A stretch of DNA of 5,216 nucleotides from Comamonadaceae bacterium (lineage in GTDB: Bacteria > Pseudomonadota > Gammaproteobacteria > Burkholderiales > Burkholderiaceae_C). Location: positions 1 to 5,216 of the forward strand of contig CANCAO010000152.1 in the NCBI GenBank assembly GCA_947374105.1, written 5' to 3'. The notes beneath the pieces are model-generated. The model was not told the DNA's origin, did not search any database, and was given only the letters and a program-made list of their open reading frames with translations. This document shows, piece after piece, positions 1-5,216 of this stretch (its first letter is position 1; each line of letters opens with the position of its first letter). The position numbers were made by a program, and so were the translations under genes.

Positions 1-129
1 TCTAAGTGACTAGGGTTTTCGCGAGTGTTGAAGGTCCATCACAGCTTAGTGAAGTTGGTCCCTCACCAGCCTTGAACATCAAGCACCTACAATTTCAGTC
101 ACTTACAACCAACCCGTTGAGCGTCCACT
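1..129. other. Leader region upstream of the aldolase gene, no gene seen
   Basis: No supported gene lies here. Stop codons occur in all three forward frames within the first 13 bases (3-5, 7-9, 11-13), so an upstream forward gene could end at or before this edge. The sequence is less GC-rich than the coding DNA that follows, as expected of a promoter or leader. A TACAAT hexamer at 88-93 resembles a -10 box, but no -35 hexamer sits 16-18 bases before it. A 9-base inverted repeat (TAAGTGACT at 3-11, AGTCACTTA at 97-105) spans most of the region. An operator or promoter role is only inferred. Confidence 0.4.
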
Positions 130-933
130 ATGAGCAATGCACTCAAAGATATATTGATCAATCATGTCAAAACCAAATTGGCACGTGGCGAGGTCGTTGC
201 GTCCATGACGGTGCGCCTGGTGCGCGGCGTGGAGATCGCGCGCATCGCCAAGACGGCCGGCTTTGACACGCTTTACGTCGATATGGAGCACTGCAGCTTC
301 TCCATTGACACAACCGGTCAGATCTGCATGGCCGCGTTGGAGGCGGGCATCACCCCATTGGTGCGCGTACCGGCCAACACGCCGGATTACATCTCGCGCG
401 TGCTTGATGCCGGTGCCATGGGCGTGATCGCACCCCACGTGCGTTCCGCCGACGAGGCTCGTGCCGTGGTGCGCGCCGCCAAATTCCCGCCGCTGGGCGA
501 CCGATCCGCCAACGCAGGTTTGCCGCACTTGCAGTACCGCAGCTTCCCAGCAAGCGAGGCCAACCCGGCGCTCAACGAAGCCACGCTGGTCTGCGTGATG
601 ATGGAAGCCGTGGACGCGCTGGAGCACGTCGAAGAAATTGCTGCCGTCGAAGGCGTGGACATGATGCTCATCGGCACCAACGACCTCACCGCTGAATGGG
701 GCATCCCCGGTGACTACGACGACCCACGCGTGGCTGCGGCTTATGAGCGCACCATCGCCGCGTGTCGCAAGCATGGCAAGCACGTCGGCATCGGCGGCTT
801 GTCCACACGGCCCGATCTGGTCGAGCGTTTTGTGCGCATGGGCGCACTCTATGTTTCTACTGGCACGGACATCGGCTTTCTGGTGGCGGCCTGCACGGCC
901 AAGGCCAAAGCGGTGCAGGCCATCAAGGTCTGA
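130..933 (+). CDS. HpcH/HpaI-type aldolase (2-oxo acid aldolase/citrate lyase family)
   Basis: This 267-residue protein matches the class II, metal-dependent HpcH/HpaI aldolase family, whose members are about 250-270 residues. They reversibly cleave 4-hydroxy-2-oxo acids, or related substrates, to pyruvate plus an aldehyde or oxo acid in the cytoplasm. Seen in the sequence: DMEHCSF with His54 (general base region), PLVRVP with Arg79 (binds the oxo-acid carboxylate), PPLGDRSA at 120-127, the metal ligand Glu159 in VMMEAVDALE, and Asp185 in IGTNDLTAEWG. In E. coli HpaI the matching residues are His45, Arg70, Glu149 and Asp175. Met157 stands where HpaI has Gln147. The ATG at 130 is the first start after an in-frame stop at 118-120. 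Its ribosome site is weak (GAG about ten bases upstream). The gene is convergent with the next receptor gene, 13 bases away. The family is certain; the substrate is not. Confidence 0.93.
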   Translation: MSNALKDILINHVKTKLARGEVVASMTVRLVRGVEIARIAKTAGFDTLYVDMEHCSFSIDTTGQICMAALEAGITPLVRVPANTPDYISRVLDAGAMGVIAPHVRSADEARAVVRAAKFPPLGDRSANAGLPHLQYRSFPASEANPALNEATLVCVMMEAVDALEHVEEIAAVEGVDMMLIGTNDLTAEWGIPGDYDDPRVAAAYERTIAACRKHGKHVGIGGLSTRPDLVERFVRMGALYVSTGTDIGFLVAACTAKAKAVQAIKV

Positions 934-946
934 GCAGGTTTGGGCT

Positions 947-1912
947 TCAATCCGGCGTGATATTGCCCTGCCGGATGATTCGAGCCCATTTGCTGGTTTC
1001 GGATTGAATAAACGCCCCAAAGGCTTCAGGCGTTCCGCCCACCGGGTCGGTGCCCTGAGCGATCAGCTTCTCTCGCACTTCGGGCAAGGCCAACACCTTG
1101 GTGATCTCCGTGTTCAAGCGGGCGATCACCTCACGCGGCGTGCCTGCGGGCAAGACCAGGCCAAACCAGTTCACCACCTCAAAGCCGGGCAGGGTCTCTG
1201 CCACGGTGGGCACACTTGGCAAAAACGCGGGGCGTTTCAGGCCGGTGGTGGCCAGGGCGCGCAAGCGTCCGGTCTTGAGGTGTTGCAAACCTATTGCGGC
1301 GGACTCAAACGTGAACTGCACTTGCCCGCCCATCACGTCGTTGATGCTGGGTGCGCTGCCTTTGTAGGCGATATGCGTCATCTTCACCCCCACCGCACTG
1401 CTGAACAGTTCGCCCGCCAGATGCGGCAAGCCCCCTTTGCCGCTGGATGAGTAGTTCAACTTGTCCGGGTTGGCTTTGCCATAGGCCACCAGCTCGGCCA
1501 CCGAGTTCACGGGCAGGCTGGGGTTGGTATACAAAACAAAAGAGACCGAGGTCAACAGCATCAAAGGCGTGAACTGCTTGTCGATGCTGAGCTGCGGATT
1601 GGGGTAGAGCGAGGGGTTGATGCTCAGGTTGCCCAGCGTGCCCAGAAACATCGTGTGCCCATCGGGGGCGGCCTTGGCCACCGCGTCCAGGCCCAGTGCG
1701 CCGTTGGCGCCGGGGCGGTTGTCCACCACCACAGGCTGGCCTAAAGCTTCGGAGAGCTTGGGCGCGATGATGCGGCCCACCAAGTCAATCGCGCCGCCGG
1801 CCGGAAAGCCGATAACAATGCGCACCGGCTTGGTCGGAAAGGCTTGCGCGAAGGCCGTTGCGCTGACACTGGCGAGCAGCAAAGCGGATGCCACCTTGTG
1901 AAGAAAACTCAT
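947..1912 (-). CDS. Bug-family tripartite tricarboxylate transporter receptor (periplasmic binding protein)
   Basis: This 321-residue protein is a Bug/TctC-type extracytoplasmic solute receptor of usual length for the family (about 320-330). Residues 1-23 form a Sec signal peptide (MSFLHK, then a hydrophobic run) with likely cleavage after AFA. The mature protein starts at FPTKPVRIVIGFPAGG. Family signatures: FPAGGAIDLVGR (36-47), the loop near the ligand carboxylate; VVDNRPGANGALG (62-74); AAPDGHT (81-87); MTHIAYKGSAPSINDVMGGQV (178-198); and an IKPE-like end, NITPD. Such proteins bind dicarboxylates, tricarboxylates, aromatic acids or other carboxylated compounds for TctAB transporters, or act as sensors. 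No membrane subunit is present here. A strong Shine-Dalgarno AGAGGAG lies six bases before the ATG. It is divergent from the isomerase gene. The ligand cannot be predicted from sequence. Confidence 0.95.
   Translation of the reverse strand: MSFLHKVASALLLASVSATAFAQAFPTKPVRIVIGFPAGGAIDLVGRIIAPKLSEALGQPVVVDNRPGANGALGLDAVAKAAPDGHTMFLGTLGNLSINPSLYPNPQLSIDKQFTPLMLLTSVSFVLYTNPSLPVNSVAELVAYGKANPDKLNYSSSGKGGLPHLAGELFSSAVGVKMTHIAYKGSAPSINDVMGGQVQFTFESAAIGLQHLKTGRLRALATTGLKRPAFLPSVPTVAETLPGFEVVNWFGLVLPAGTPREVIARLNTEITKVLALPEVREKLIAQGTDPVGGTPEAFGAFIQSETSKWARIIRQGNITPD
950..976. other. Stem-loop at the convergent gene ends
   Basis: ATCCGGC at 950-956 pairs with GCCGGAT at 970-976 (7 bp, 13-base loop). 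It lies 16 bases past the aldolase stop and inside the last codons of the convergent Bug receptor. No T-run follows on either strand, so it is not a normal intrinsic terminator. It could still fold in either transcript, or be chance within coding sequence. Confidence 0.25.
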
Positions 1913-1958
1913 TATTTGCTCCTCTAAAATGAATTCTCAAAGATTAAACCCCAAACCC
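1913..1958. promoter_or_regulatory. Divergent control region between Bug receptor and isomerase genes
   Basis: The two divergent coding regions are separated by 46 bases, or by only 16 if the isomerase starts at 1929. The region is AT-rich compared with the flanking genes. On the forward strand TAAAAT at 1925-1930 matches five of six -10 bases, but no good -35 is placed before it. If used, transcription would start near 1937, downstream of the 1929 ATG, which would favour translation from 1959. On the reverse strand TTTAAT (1948-1943) is a poorer -10 candidate. At least one promoter probably extends into the opposing coding sequence. The location follows from gene layout; the exact boxes are guesses. 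Confidence 0.35.
1919..1925 (-). promoter_or_regulatory. Ribosome binding site of the reverse-strand Bug receptor
   Basis: On the reverse strand AGAGGAG ends six bases before the ATG at 1912-1910. It is the clearest Shine-Dalgarno in the window and fixes this start. It lies within the short gap between the two divergent genes. Confidence 0.8.
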
Positions 1959-2672
1959 ATGACCCACCCCTGGCATGTCGCGCTCATGGTGCCCATCAAC
2001 AACACCACGATGGAGGGCGAGCTGCGCGCGGGGCTGCCGAGCGGCACGCGTGTCACGACCTTGAAAATCCCACGCGGTCAGGGCCTGCTCACACAAGAGA
2101 CCATTCCCGCGTACAAAAAACAGGCACTTGAACTCGCGGCCACTCTGGCGGGCCAGCCCATCGACATGCTGGCTTATGGCTGCACGGCAGCCAGTTTTCT
2201 TGCAGGGCCGGTGGGAGACGCCGAGTTAGCGCGTGAACTCGCGCAGGTGGTGGGCAAGCCGGTCATCACCACCGCGCGGGCCATGGTGCTGGCCTTGCAG
2301 GCGGTGCGGGTTAACAGAATAGCGCTGGTCACGCCCTACCAAGATTTGGTGAACGACCAACTCAAATTGTTTTTGACTGAGAGCGGGGTGGACGTCGCCG
2401 CTTTCAACAGCCTGTACGCCGCCAATGTGGATGAATTGGGCAAAATCACCTCCGATGAAGTTGCACGCATGGCCCGGGCCACCATACATGAGGGCTGCGA
2501 CGCGCTGTTCATCGCCTGCTCACAACTGCCTACCTTTGACATTCTGGGTGAGTTGGGCGCTGAATTTTCACGTCCTGTGCTGTCGTCCATTCAAGCCACG
2601 GCATGGCGAGTAAGACAGGTACTCACACCTCTCAACCCGTCCGTCATTCCCGCGCAGGCGGGAAGCCTGTGA
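1959..2672 (+). CDS. Maleate cis-trans isomerase-like enzyme (Asp/Glu racemase superfamily)
   Basis: The protein is 237 residues from the chosen start and belongs to the Asp/Glu/hydantoin racemase superfamily. It is closest in pattern to maleate isomerases and arylmalonate decarboxylases (about 240-250 residues, cytoplasmic). Seen: the N-terminal strand HVALMVPINNTTMEGEL; Cys75 in LAYGCTAASFLAGP; Tyr127 in VTPYQDLVNDQL; Tyr153; and Cys187 in FIACSQLPTF. Maleate isomerase uses a Cys pair in these positions (Cys76 and Cys194 in the Nocardia enzyme). Arylmalonate decarboxylase keeps only the second (Cys188). The paired Cys therefore favours isomerase or racemase chemistry. The start at 1959 is preferred over the in-frame ATG at 1929 because the ten extra codons include TCT, AGA and TTA, unusual here, and family proteins begin just before this first strand. 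Neither start has a Shine-Dalgarno. The last twelve residues, from Asn226, come from a REP-like repeat. The gene heads a four-gene run. Confidence 0.85.
   Translation: MTHPWHVALMVPINNTTMEGELRAGLPSGTRVTTLKIPRGQGLLTQETIPAYKKQALELAATLAGQPIDMLAYGCTAASFLAGPVGDAELARELAQVVGKPVITTARAMVLALQAVRVNRIALVTPYQDLVNDQLKLFLTESGVDVAAFNSLYAANVDELGKITSDEVARMARATIHEGCDALFIACSQLPTFDILGELGAEFSRPVLSSIQATAWRVRQVLTPLNPSVIPAQAGSL
2640..2667. repeat. REP/dRS3-like palindromic repeat (VIPAQAG type)
   Basis: The core ATTCCCGCGCAGGCGGGAAG at 2646-2665 forms a perfect 7-bp stem, TTCCCGC (2647-2653) with GCGGGAA (2658-2664), around a 4-base loop. It fits the Neisseria dRS3 pattern ATTCCC-N8-GGGAAT except for the last base. 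In translation it gives the familiar repeat peptides PSVIPAQAG in one frame and RHSRAGGKP in another. Such elements are scattered in many beta- and gammaproteobacterial genomes, usually between genes. Here it overlaps the 3' end of the isomerase gene and supplies its stop codon. No T-run follows, so it is not a standard terminator. Only one copy is in the window, so repetition is inferred from recognition. Outer boundaries are approximate. Confidence 0.75.
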
Positions 2673-2704
2673 ACTCACTTACCCCGCTTGCGAAAGAAAC
2701 AGTT

Positions 2705-3676
2705 ATGTCACTTGCATCCATTCGAATGGTCTTGCTGGGCCTCACCTCTGCCCTCGCGTTAACCGCACAGGCGCAAGCACCCTGGCCCAACAAAGCGGTG
2801 CGCATCATCGTGCCCTTTGCCGCAGGCTCCTTTACCGACACTGCCGCGCGCGCCATCGCGCAAGAGTTGTCCAGCGAGCTGGGCCAACCCTTTGTCGTCG
2901 AGTCGCGTGGCGGCGCGGGTAGCACCCTTGGCACGGACATCGTGGCCAAGGCCGCGCCCGATGGCTACACCTTGCTGGTCACCGACAACTCCTTCGCCAT
3001 CTCCGCAGCGTTGTACGACAAGCTGCCCTATGACCCGGTCAAAGATATCGTCAAAGTCAGCACCGTGGCCGAGTCACCGGCAGTGCTCATGGTGCGTCAG
3101 GAGCTGCCCGCCAAGAACTTGAAAGAGCTGGTGGACTTTGCTATTCCGCAGCCCAAAAAGTTGACCTACGGCTCCGGCGGTCAGGGCTCATCGGCCCACC
3201 TCGGTATGGAGTTGTTTTACTCAGGTGCGCAGGTCGAGGCGACGCATGTGCCCTACAAAGGCATTGCGGCGGCCTTTATAGATTTGATTGCAGGCCATAT
3301 CGACACGGTGATTGCCAGCGCTGGCTCATCTGCCGGGCATATTCGCGGCGGCAAGGTGCGCGGTTTGGCCGTGACGGGCAAGGCGCGCCACCCCTTATTG
3401 CCCGCCGTGCCCACCTTTGCCGAAGCCGGTTTCCCCGACTTCACCATGAGCTACTGGTTTGGTGTGATGGCTCCGGCCGGTGTCCCTGCGCCGGTGCTCA
3501 GCCGTTTGCAGCAAGGCGTGGCACGGGCTGTGCAGCAGCCCAAGGTCATCGACGCCTTCACCGCCGCAGGTGCACGCGCCGTGGCCAGCACGCCCGCAGA
3601 GTTTGCCAAGCGAGTAGACGATGAAACACGCGTCTGGAAGGGTGTTATCACCCGTGCTGGCGTCAAGCCTGAGTAA
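2705..3676 (+). CDS. Second Bug-family tripartite tricarboxylate transporter receptor
   Basis: This 323-residue Bug/TctC periplasmic receptor has a signal peptide at residues 1-25 (hydrophobic run MVLLGLTSALALTAQAQA, cleavage likely after AQA) and a mature start PWPNKAVRIIVPF. Signatures: IIVPFAAGSFTDTAAR (34-49), where the usual PGG/AGG turn reads AGS; VVESRGGAGSTLGTDIV (64-80); AAPDGYTLL (83-91); the conserved ATHVPYKG (179-186); and the end AGVKPE. The ATG at 2705 was chosen because it opens the signal peptide. The open frame extends to 2603, but that would add repeat-derived residues and overlap the upstream gene. Upstream GAAAG at 2692-2696 is a modest ribosome site. The gene lies 32 bases after the isomerase gene and 20 before the lactonase gene, so co-transcription is likely. 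It differs clearly from the reverse-strand Bug protein, so this is not a recent duplication. The ligand is unknown. Confidence 0.95.
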   Translation: MSLASIRMVLLGLTSALALTAQAQAPWPNKAVRIIVPFAAGSFTDTAARAIAQELSSELGQPFVVESRGGAGSTLGTDIVAKAAPDGYTLLVTDNSFAISAALYDKLPYDPVKDIVKVSTVAESPAVLMVRQELPAKNLKELVDFAIPQPKKLTYGSGGQGSSAHLGMELFYSGAQVEATHVPYKGIAAAFIDLIAGHIDTVIASAGSSAGHIRGGKVRGLAVTGKARHPLLPAVPTFAEAGFPDFTMSYWFGVMAPAGVPAPVLSRLQQGVARAVQQPKVIDAFTAAGARAVASTPAEFAKRVDDETRVWKGVITRAGVKPE

Positions 3677-3684
3677 ATTTAATC

Positions 3685-3690
3685 AAGGAA
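3685..3690 (+). promoter_or_regulatory. Ribosome binding site supporting a GTG start
   Basis: AAGGAA ends six bases before the GTG at 3697-3699. It sits in the 20-base gap after the second Bug gene and is the main reason for choosing GTG as the lactonase start. Confidence 0.75.
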
Positions 3691-3696
3691 ATCACA

Positions 3697-4563
3697 GTGT
3701 CCCTCGCTCACGAAGCCCCGCCCGCCTTCACGTCCCCGCCCCTGGCCTGCGACGCCCACTTTCATGTGTTCGGCCCTGAGGGCGCTTACCCCTACGAAGC
3801 CAACCTGCGCTACAAGCCGCCGCACGCGCCACTCAGCGAGTATCTGGAGTTGGCCAAGTTGCTGGGCTTCGAGCGTTTCGTGTTCGTGCAACCCTCGGCC
3901 TATGGCCGCGACAACACCTGCATGCTGGACGCCATGCGCGAGATCGGCCCGGCGCGCTGCCGGGGCATCGTCGATGTGCACGAAGACATTGCCGACGCCG
4001 AGCTGGAAAAATTGAACGCCATCGGCGTACGCGGTGTGCGCATCAACGTCTCGCCCATTCACCCGCGCGATGACAACTTGCGCCAAACCATGCTGGCCCG
4101 CATCCACAAGCTGGACGCCCGCTGCGCTGAACTCGGCTGGCACCTGGACTTCCTCTTGCCCGGTTGGTTGACCCATCAAATGATGCCCACCTTCGCCGCG
4201 CTCAAGGTCGATTACAGCCTGGCCCACATGGGCATGTTCTTGGCTGCGCAAGGGCCGCAACAAGAAGGATTTCAAGCGCTGTTGAATTTGCTGCGCCACG
4301 GCAACGGGCGCTGCTGGGTCAAATTCACCGGCACCTACCGCATGGGCACGGCCCCCACGTTTGCCGATGTCACGCCGATGGCACAAGCCCTGATCGCCGC
4401 CGCGCCGGACCGCCTGATCTGGGGCAGCGACTACCCGCACCTCTCGTTCGCTGACAAGGTGGGCTCGGTGCAGCTCTTCAATCTGCTGGCCGACTGGGCG
4501 CCCGATCAGGCGACGCGGCAAAAAATCTTGGCCGATAACCCGGCCGCCCTTTTTGGTTTTTGA
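3697..4563 (+). CDS. LigI-like lactonase, amidohydrolase family 2 (COG3618 type)
   Basis: This 288-residue TIM-barrel metal-dependent or metal-independent hydrolase resembles 2-pyrone-4,6-dicarboxylate lactonase (LigI) and sugar-acid lactonases (about 280-300 residues, cytoplasmic). Seen in order: CDAHFHVFGP with the HxH pair His21/His23 on strand 1; FVQPSAYG (63-70); RGIVDVHEDI (89-98); GVRGVRINV with Arg112 and Arg115; DFLLPGW (151-157); LAHMG with His177; VKFTGTYR (208-215) with Lys209 and Arg215; and GSDYPH with Asp245, the strand-8 catalytic Asp. The end DNPAALFGF is typical. The CDxHxHVFGP form and the Arg-rich strand suggest an anionic, LigI-like lactone, but fuconolactone, galactarolactone and sulfomuconolactone hydrolases share the fold. 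Translation starts at GTG, six bases after AAGGAA. The FAH-family gene follows after 27 bases in the same frame. The superfamily is sure; the substrate is open. Confidence 0.9.
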   Translation: MSLAHEAPPAFTSPPLACDAHFHVFGPEGAYPYEANLRYKPPHAPLSEYLELAKLLGFERFVFVQPSAYGRDNTCMLDAMREIGPARCRGIVDVHEDIADAELEKLNAIGVRGVRINVSPIHPRDDNLRQTMLARIHKLDARCAELGWHLDFLLPGWLTHQMMPTFAALKVDYSLAHMGMFLAAQGPQQEGFQALLNLLRHGNGRCWVKFTGTYRMGTAPTFADVTPMAQALIAAAPDRLIWGSDYPHLSFADKVGSVQLFNLLADWAPDQATRQKILADNPAALFGF

Positions 4564-4590
4564 TTTGATTTCTTTGCACTGGATGACTTC

Positions 4591-5216
4591 ATGAGACTCG
4601 CTACCTTTTCAACCCCCTCCCAACTCGGCCGCGCCCTCGTTGGTGCGCAATGCGGTGATCGCCTGCTCGACTTGGCCCAAGCGGCGGCGCTGCTGGAGCC
4701 CAGCGCTCCGGCTTTCCCCGCGACCATGAAGACACTGCTGGAGCAAGGCGCTGCGGGATTGGCGCGCGCCAAAGGCCTGTTGCAAGCCGCACAAGCCAAC
4801 CCCGCCGCCCTGGCGCAGTGCAGCCACGCTATCAGCGACAGCCACTTCTTGCCGCCCATTCAAGACGCCAACAAATTCCTCTGCGTCGGCAAAAACTACC
4901 GCGCCCATCTGGAAGAACTCAAGCGCACCGACCTCATCAAAGAAATGCCGGGTGAGCCTACCGGCTTCATCAAGCTCAACGCCTGTCTGACGGGCCACGA
5001 TACGGCGGTAGAGCGCCCACCCACTGTGAGCCATCTGGACTACGAGCCCGAGCTGGTCTTCGTCATTGGCAAGGCCGCCTACCAAGTGACGGCAGAAAAC
5101 GCCTGGGAGCACGTCGCCGGCATCACCATCCTGAACGATTTGACCTGCCGCGACACGCAAAAGCGCGAAGTCGCCTCCGGCTCACGCTTCTGGACTGCCA
5201 AAAACGCCCCCGGCTT
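4591..5216 (+). CDS. Fumarylacetoacetate hydrolase (FAH) family protein, 3' end beyond window
   Basis: The frame is open to the window edge: 208 complete codons, with perhaps 80-100 residues missing (family about 280-300). FAH-family enzymes hydrolyse, hydrate, isomerise or decarboxylate oxo acids with a bound Mg or Mn ion in the cytoplasm. An N-terminal region of about 90 residues precedes the catalytic domain. Seen: FLCVGKNYRAHLEE (96-109) with His106; GFIKLNACLTGHD (125-137); LDYEPELVFVIGK (149-161), with metal ligands Glu152 and Glu154; and GITILNDLTCRDTQ (177-190), with the third ligand Asp183. The FIKLNACLTGHD stretch differs from the more usual FxKPxS form. The ATG at 4591 is the first start after the lactonase stop at 4561-4563 in this frame. 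GGA seven bases upstream is a weak ribosome site. Oxaloacetate decarboxylase, 2-oxo-3-deoxy sugar acid and maleylpyruvate hydrolase roles are all possible. Confidence 0.92.
   Translation, partial: MRLATFSTPSQLGRALVGAQCGDRLLDLAQAAALLEPSAPAFPATMKTLLEQGAAGLARAKGLLQAAQANPAALAQCSHAISDSHFLPPIQDANKFLCVGKNYRAHLEELKRTDLIKEMPGEPTGFIKLNACLTGHDTAVERPPTVSHLDYEPELVFVIGKAAYQVTAENAWEHVAGITILNDLTCRDTQKREVASGSRFWTAKNAPG

Noticed and set aside
72..93. TTGAAC (72-77) and TACAAT (88-93) as a sigma-70 promoter for the aldolase
   Set aside because: The spacer is only 10 bases, far from the usual 16-18, so the pair cannot act as one promoter.
6..266. Forward 86-codon open frame at the window start
   Set aside because: It overlaps the aldolase start in another frame, has no ribosome site in view and shows no family resemblance.
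103..1020. Long reverse-strand open frame of 305 codons opposite the aldolase gene
   Set aside because: It is a mirror of the aldolase codon bias. The translation is rich in His, Gly and Arg with no family pattern, and the forward frame has clear catalytic motifs.
710..1450. Forward open frame of 246 codons spanning the aldolase 3' end and the reverse Bug gene
   Set aside because: It crosses two well supported genes in other frames and has low-complexity, motif-free translation.
2646..2665. Intrinsic terminator after the isomerase gene
   Set aside because: The hairpin is not followed by a T-run and lies before the stop codon; it fits a REP-like repeat better.
2603..2704. N-terminal extension of the second Bug receptor to an upstream ATG
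   Set aside because: The added 34 residues overlap the isomerase gene, are partly repeat-derived (RHSRAGGKP), and would bury the signal peptide.
3679..4521. Reverse open frame of 280 codons opposite the lactonase
   Set aside because: It nearly mirrors the lactonase gene, which has HxH, GSDYPH and a good ribosome site. The reverse product shows no recognisable domain.
4609..5160. Reverse open frame of 183 codons (and smaller ones) opposite the FAH-family gene
   Set aside because: These are shadows of the forward FAH frame, which carries the metal-ligand motifs.

Overview
The window looks like a metabolic accessory locus from a betaproteobacterium, most likely Burkholderiales (Comamonadaceae or a relative). 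The grounds are GC-rich coding with strong third-position GC, two stand-alone Bug-type (tripartite tricarboxylate receptor) periplasmic binding proteins, and a short VIPAQAG-type repeat common in these genomes. No phage, plasmid, CRISPR, IS, tRNA or rRNA signal was seen. Coding density is very high, and no gene-free stretch reaches 300 bases.

Layout: positions 1-129 are a leader without a supported gene. A forward HpcH/HpaI-type aldolase follows (130-933). It runs convergently, with only 13 bases between, into a reverse-strand Bug receptor (947-1912). That receptor is divergent from a forward run of four closely spaced genes: an Asp/Glu racemase superfamily maleate-isomerase-like enzyme (1959-2672, or 1929-2672), a second Bug receptor (2705-3676), a COG3618-type lactonase/amidohydrolase (3697-4563, GTG start), and a fumarylacetoacetate hydrolase (FAH) family enzyme (4591 to the window end, cut off). 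Gaps in this run are 32, 20 and 27 bases, so one transcript is likely.

Working together (inference): the Bug proteins would capture a carboxylated compound in the periplasm. The membrane partners TctA/TctB are not in the window. Inside the cell the lactonase would open a lactone, the FAH-family enzyme would hydrolyse, hydrate or decarboxylate an oxo acid, the aldolase would split a 4-hydroxy-2-oxo acid to give pyruvate or a related product, and the isomerase would act on a maleate-like or 2-substituted dicarboxylate. This enzyme set fits aromatic-acid ring-cleavage products or sugar-acid lactones. The sequence does not decide between them.

The most distinctive local feature is a REP/dRS3-like palindrome at 2646-2665 that supplies the last codons of the isomerase gene. 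The rest is an ordinary, though unassigned, catabolic cluster. I found no convincing new kind of system.
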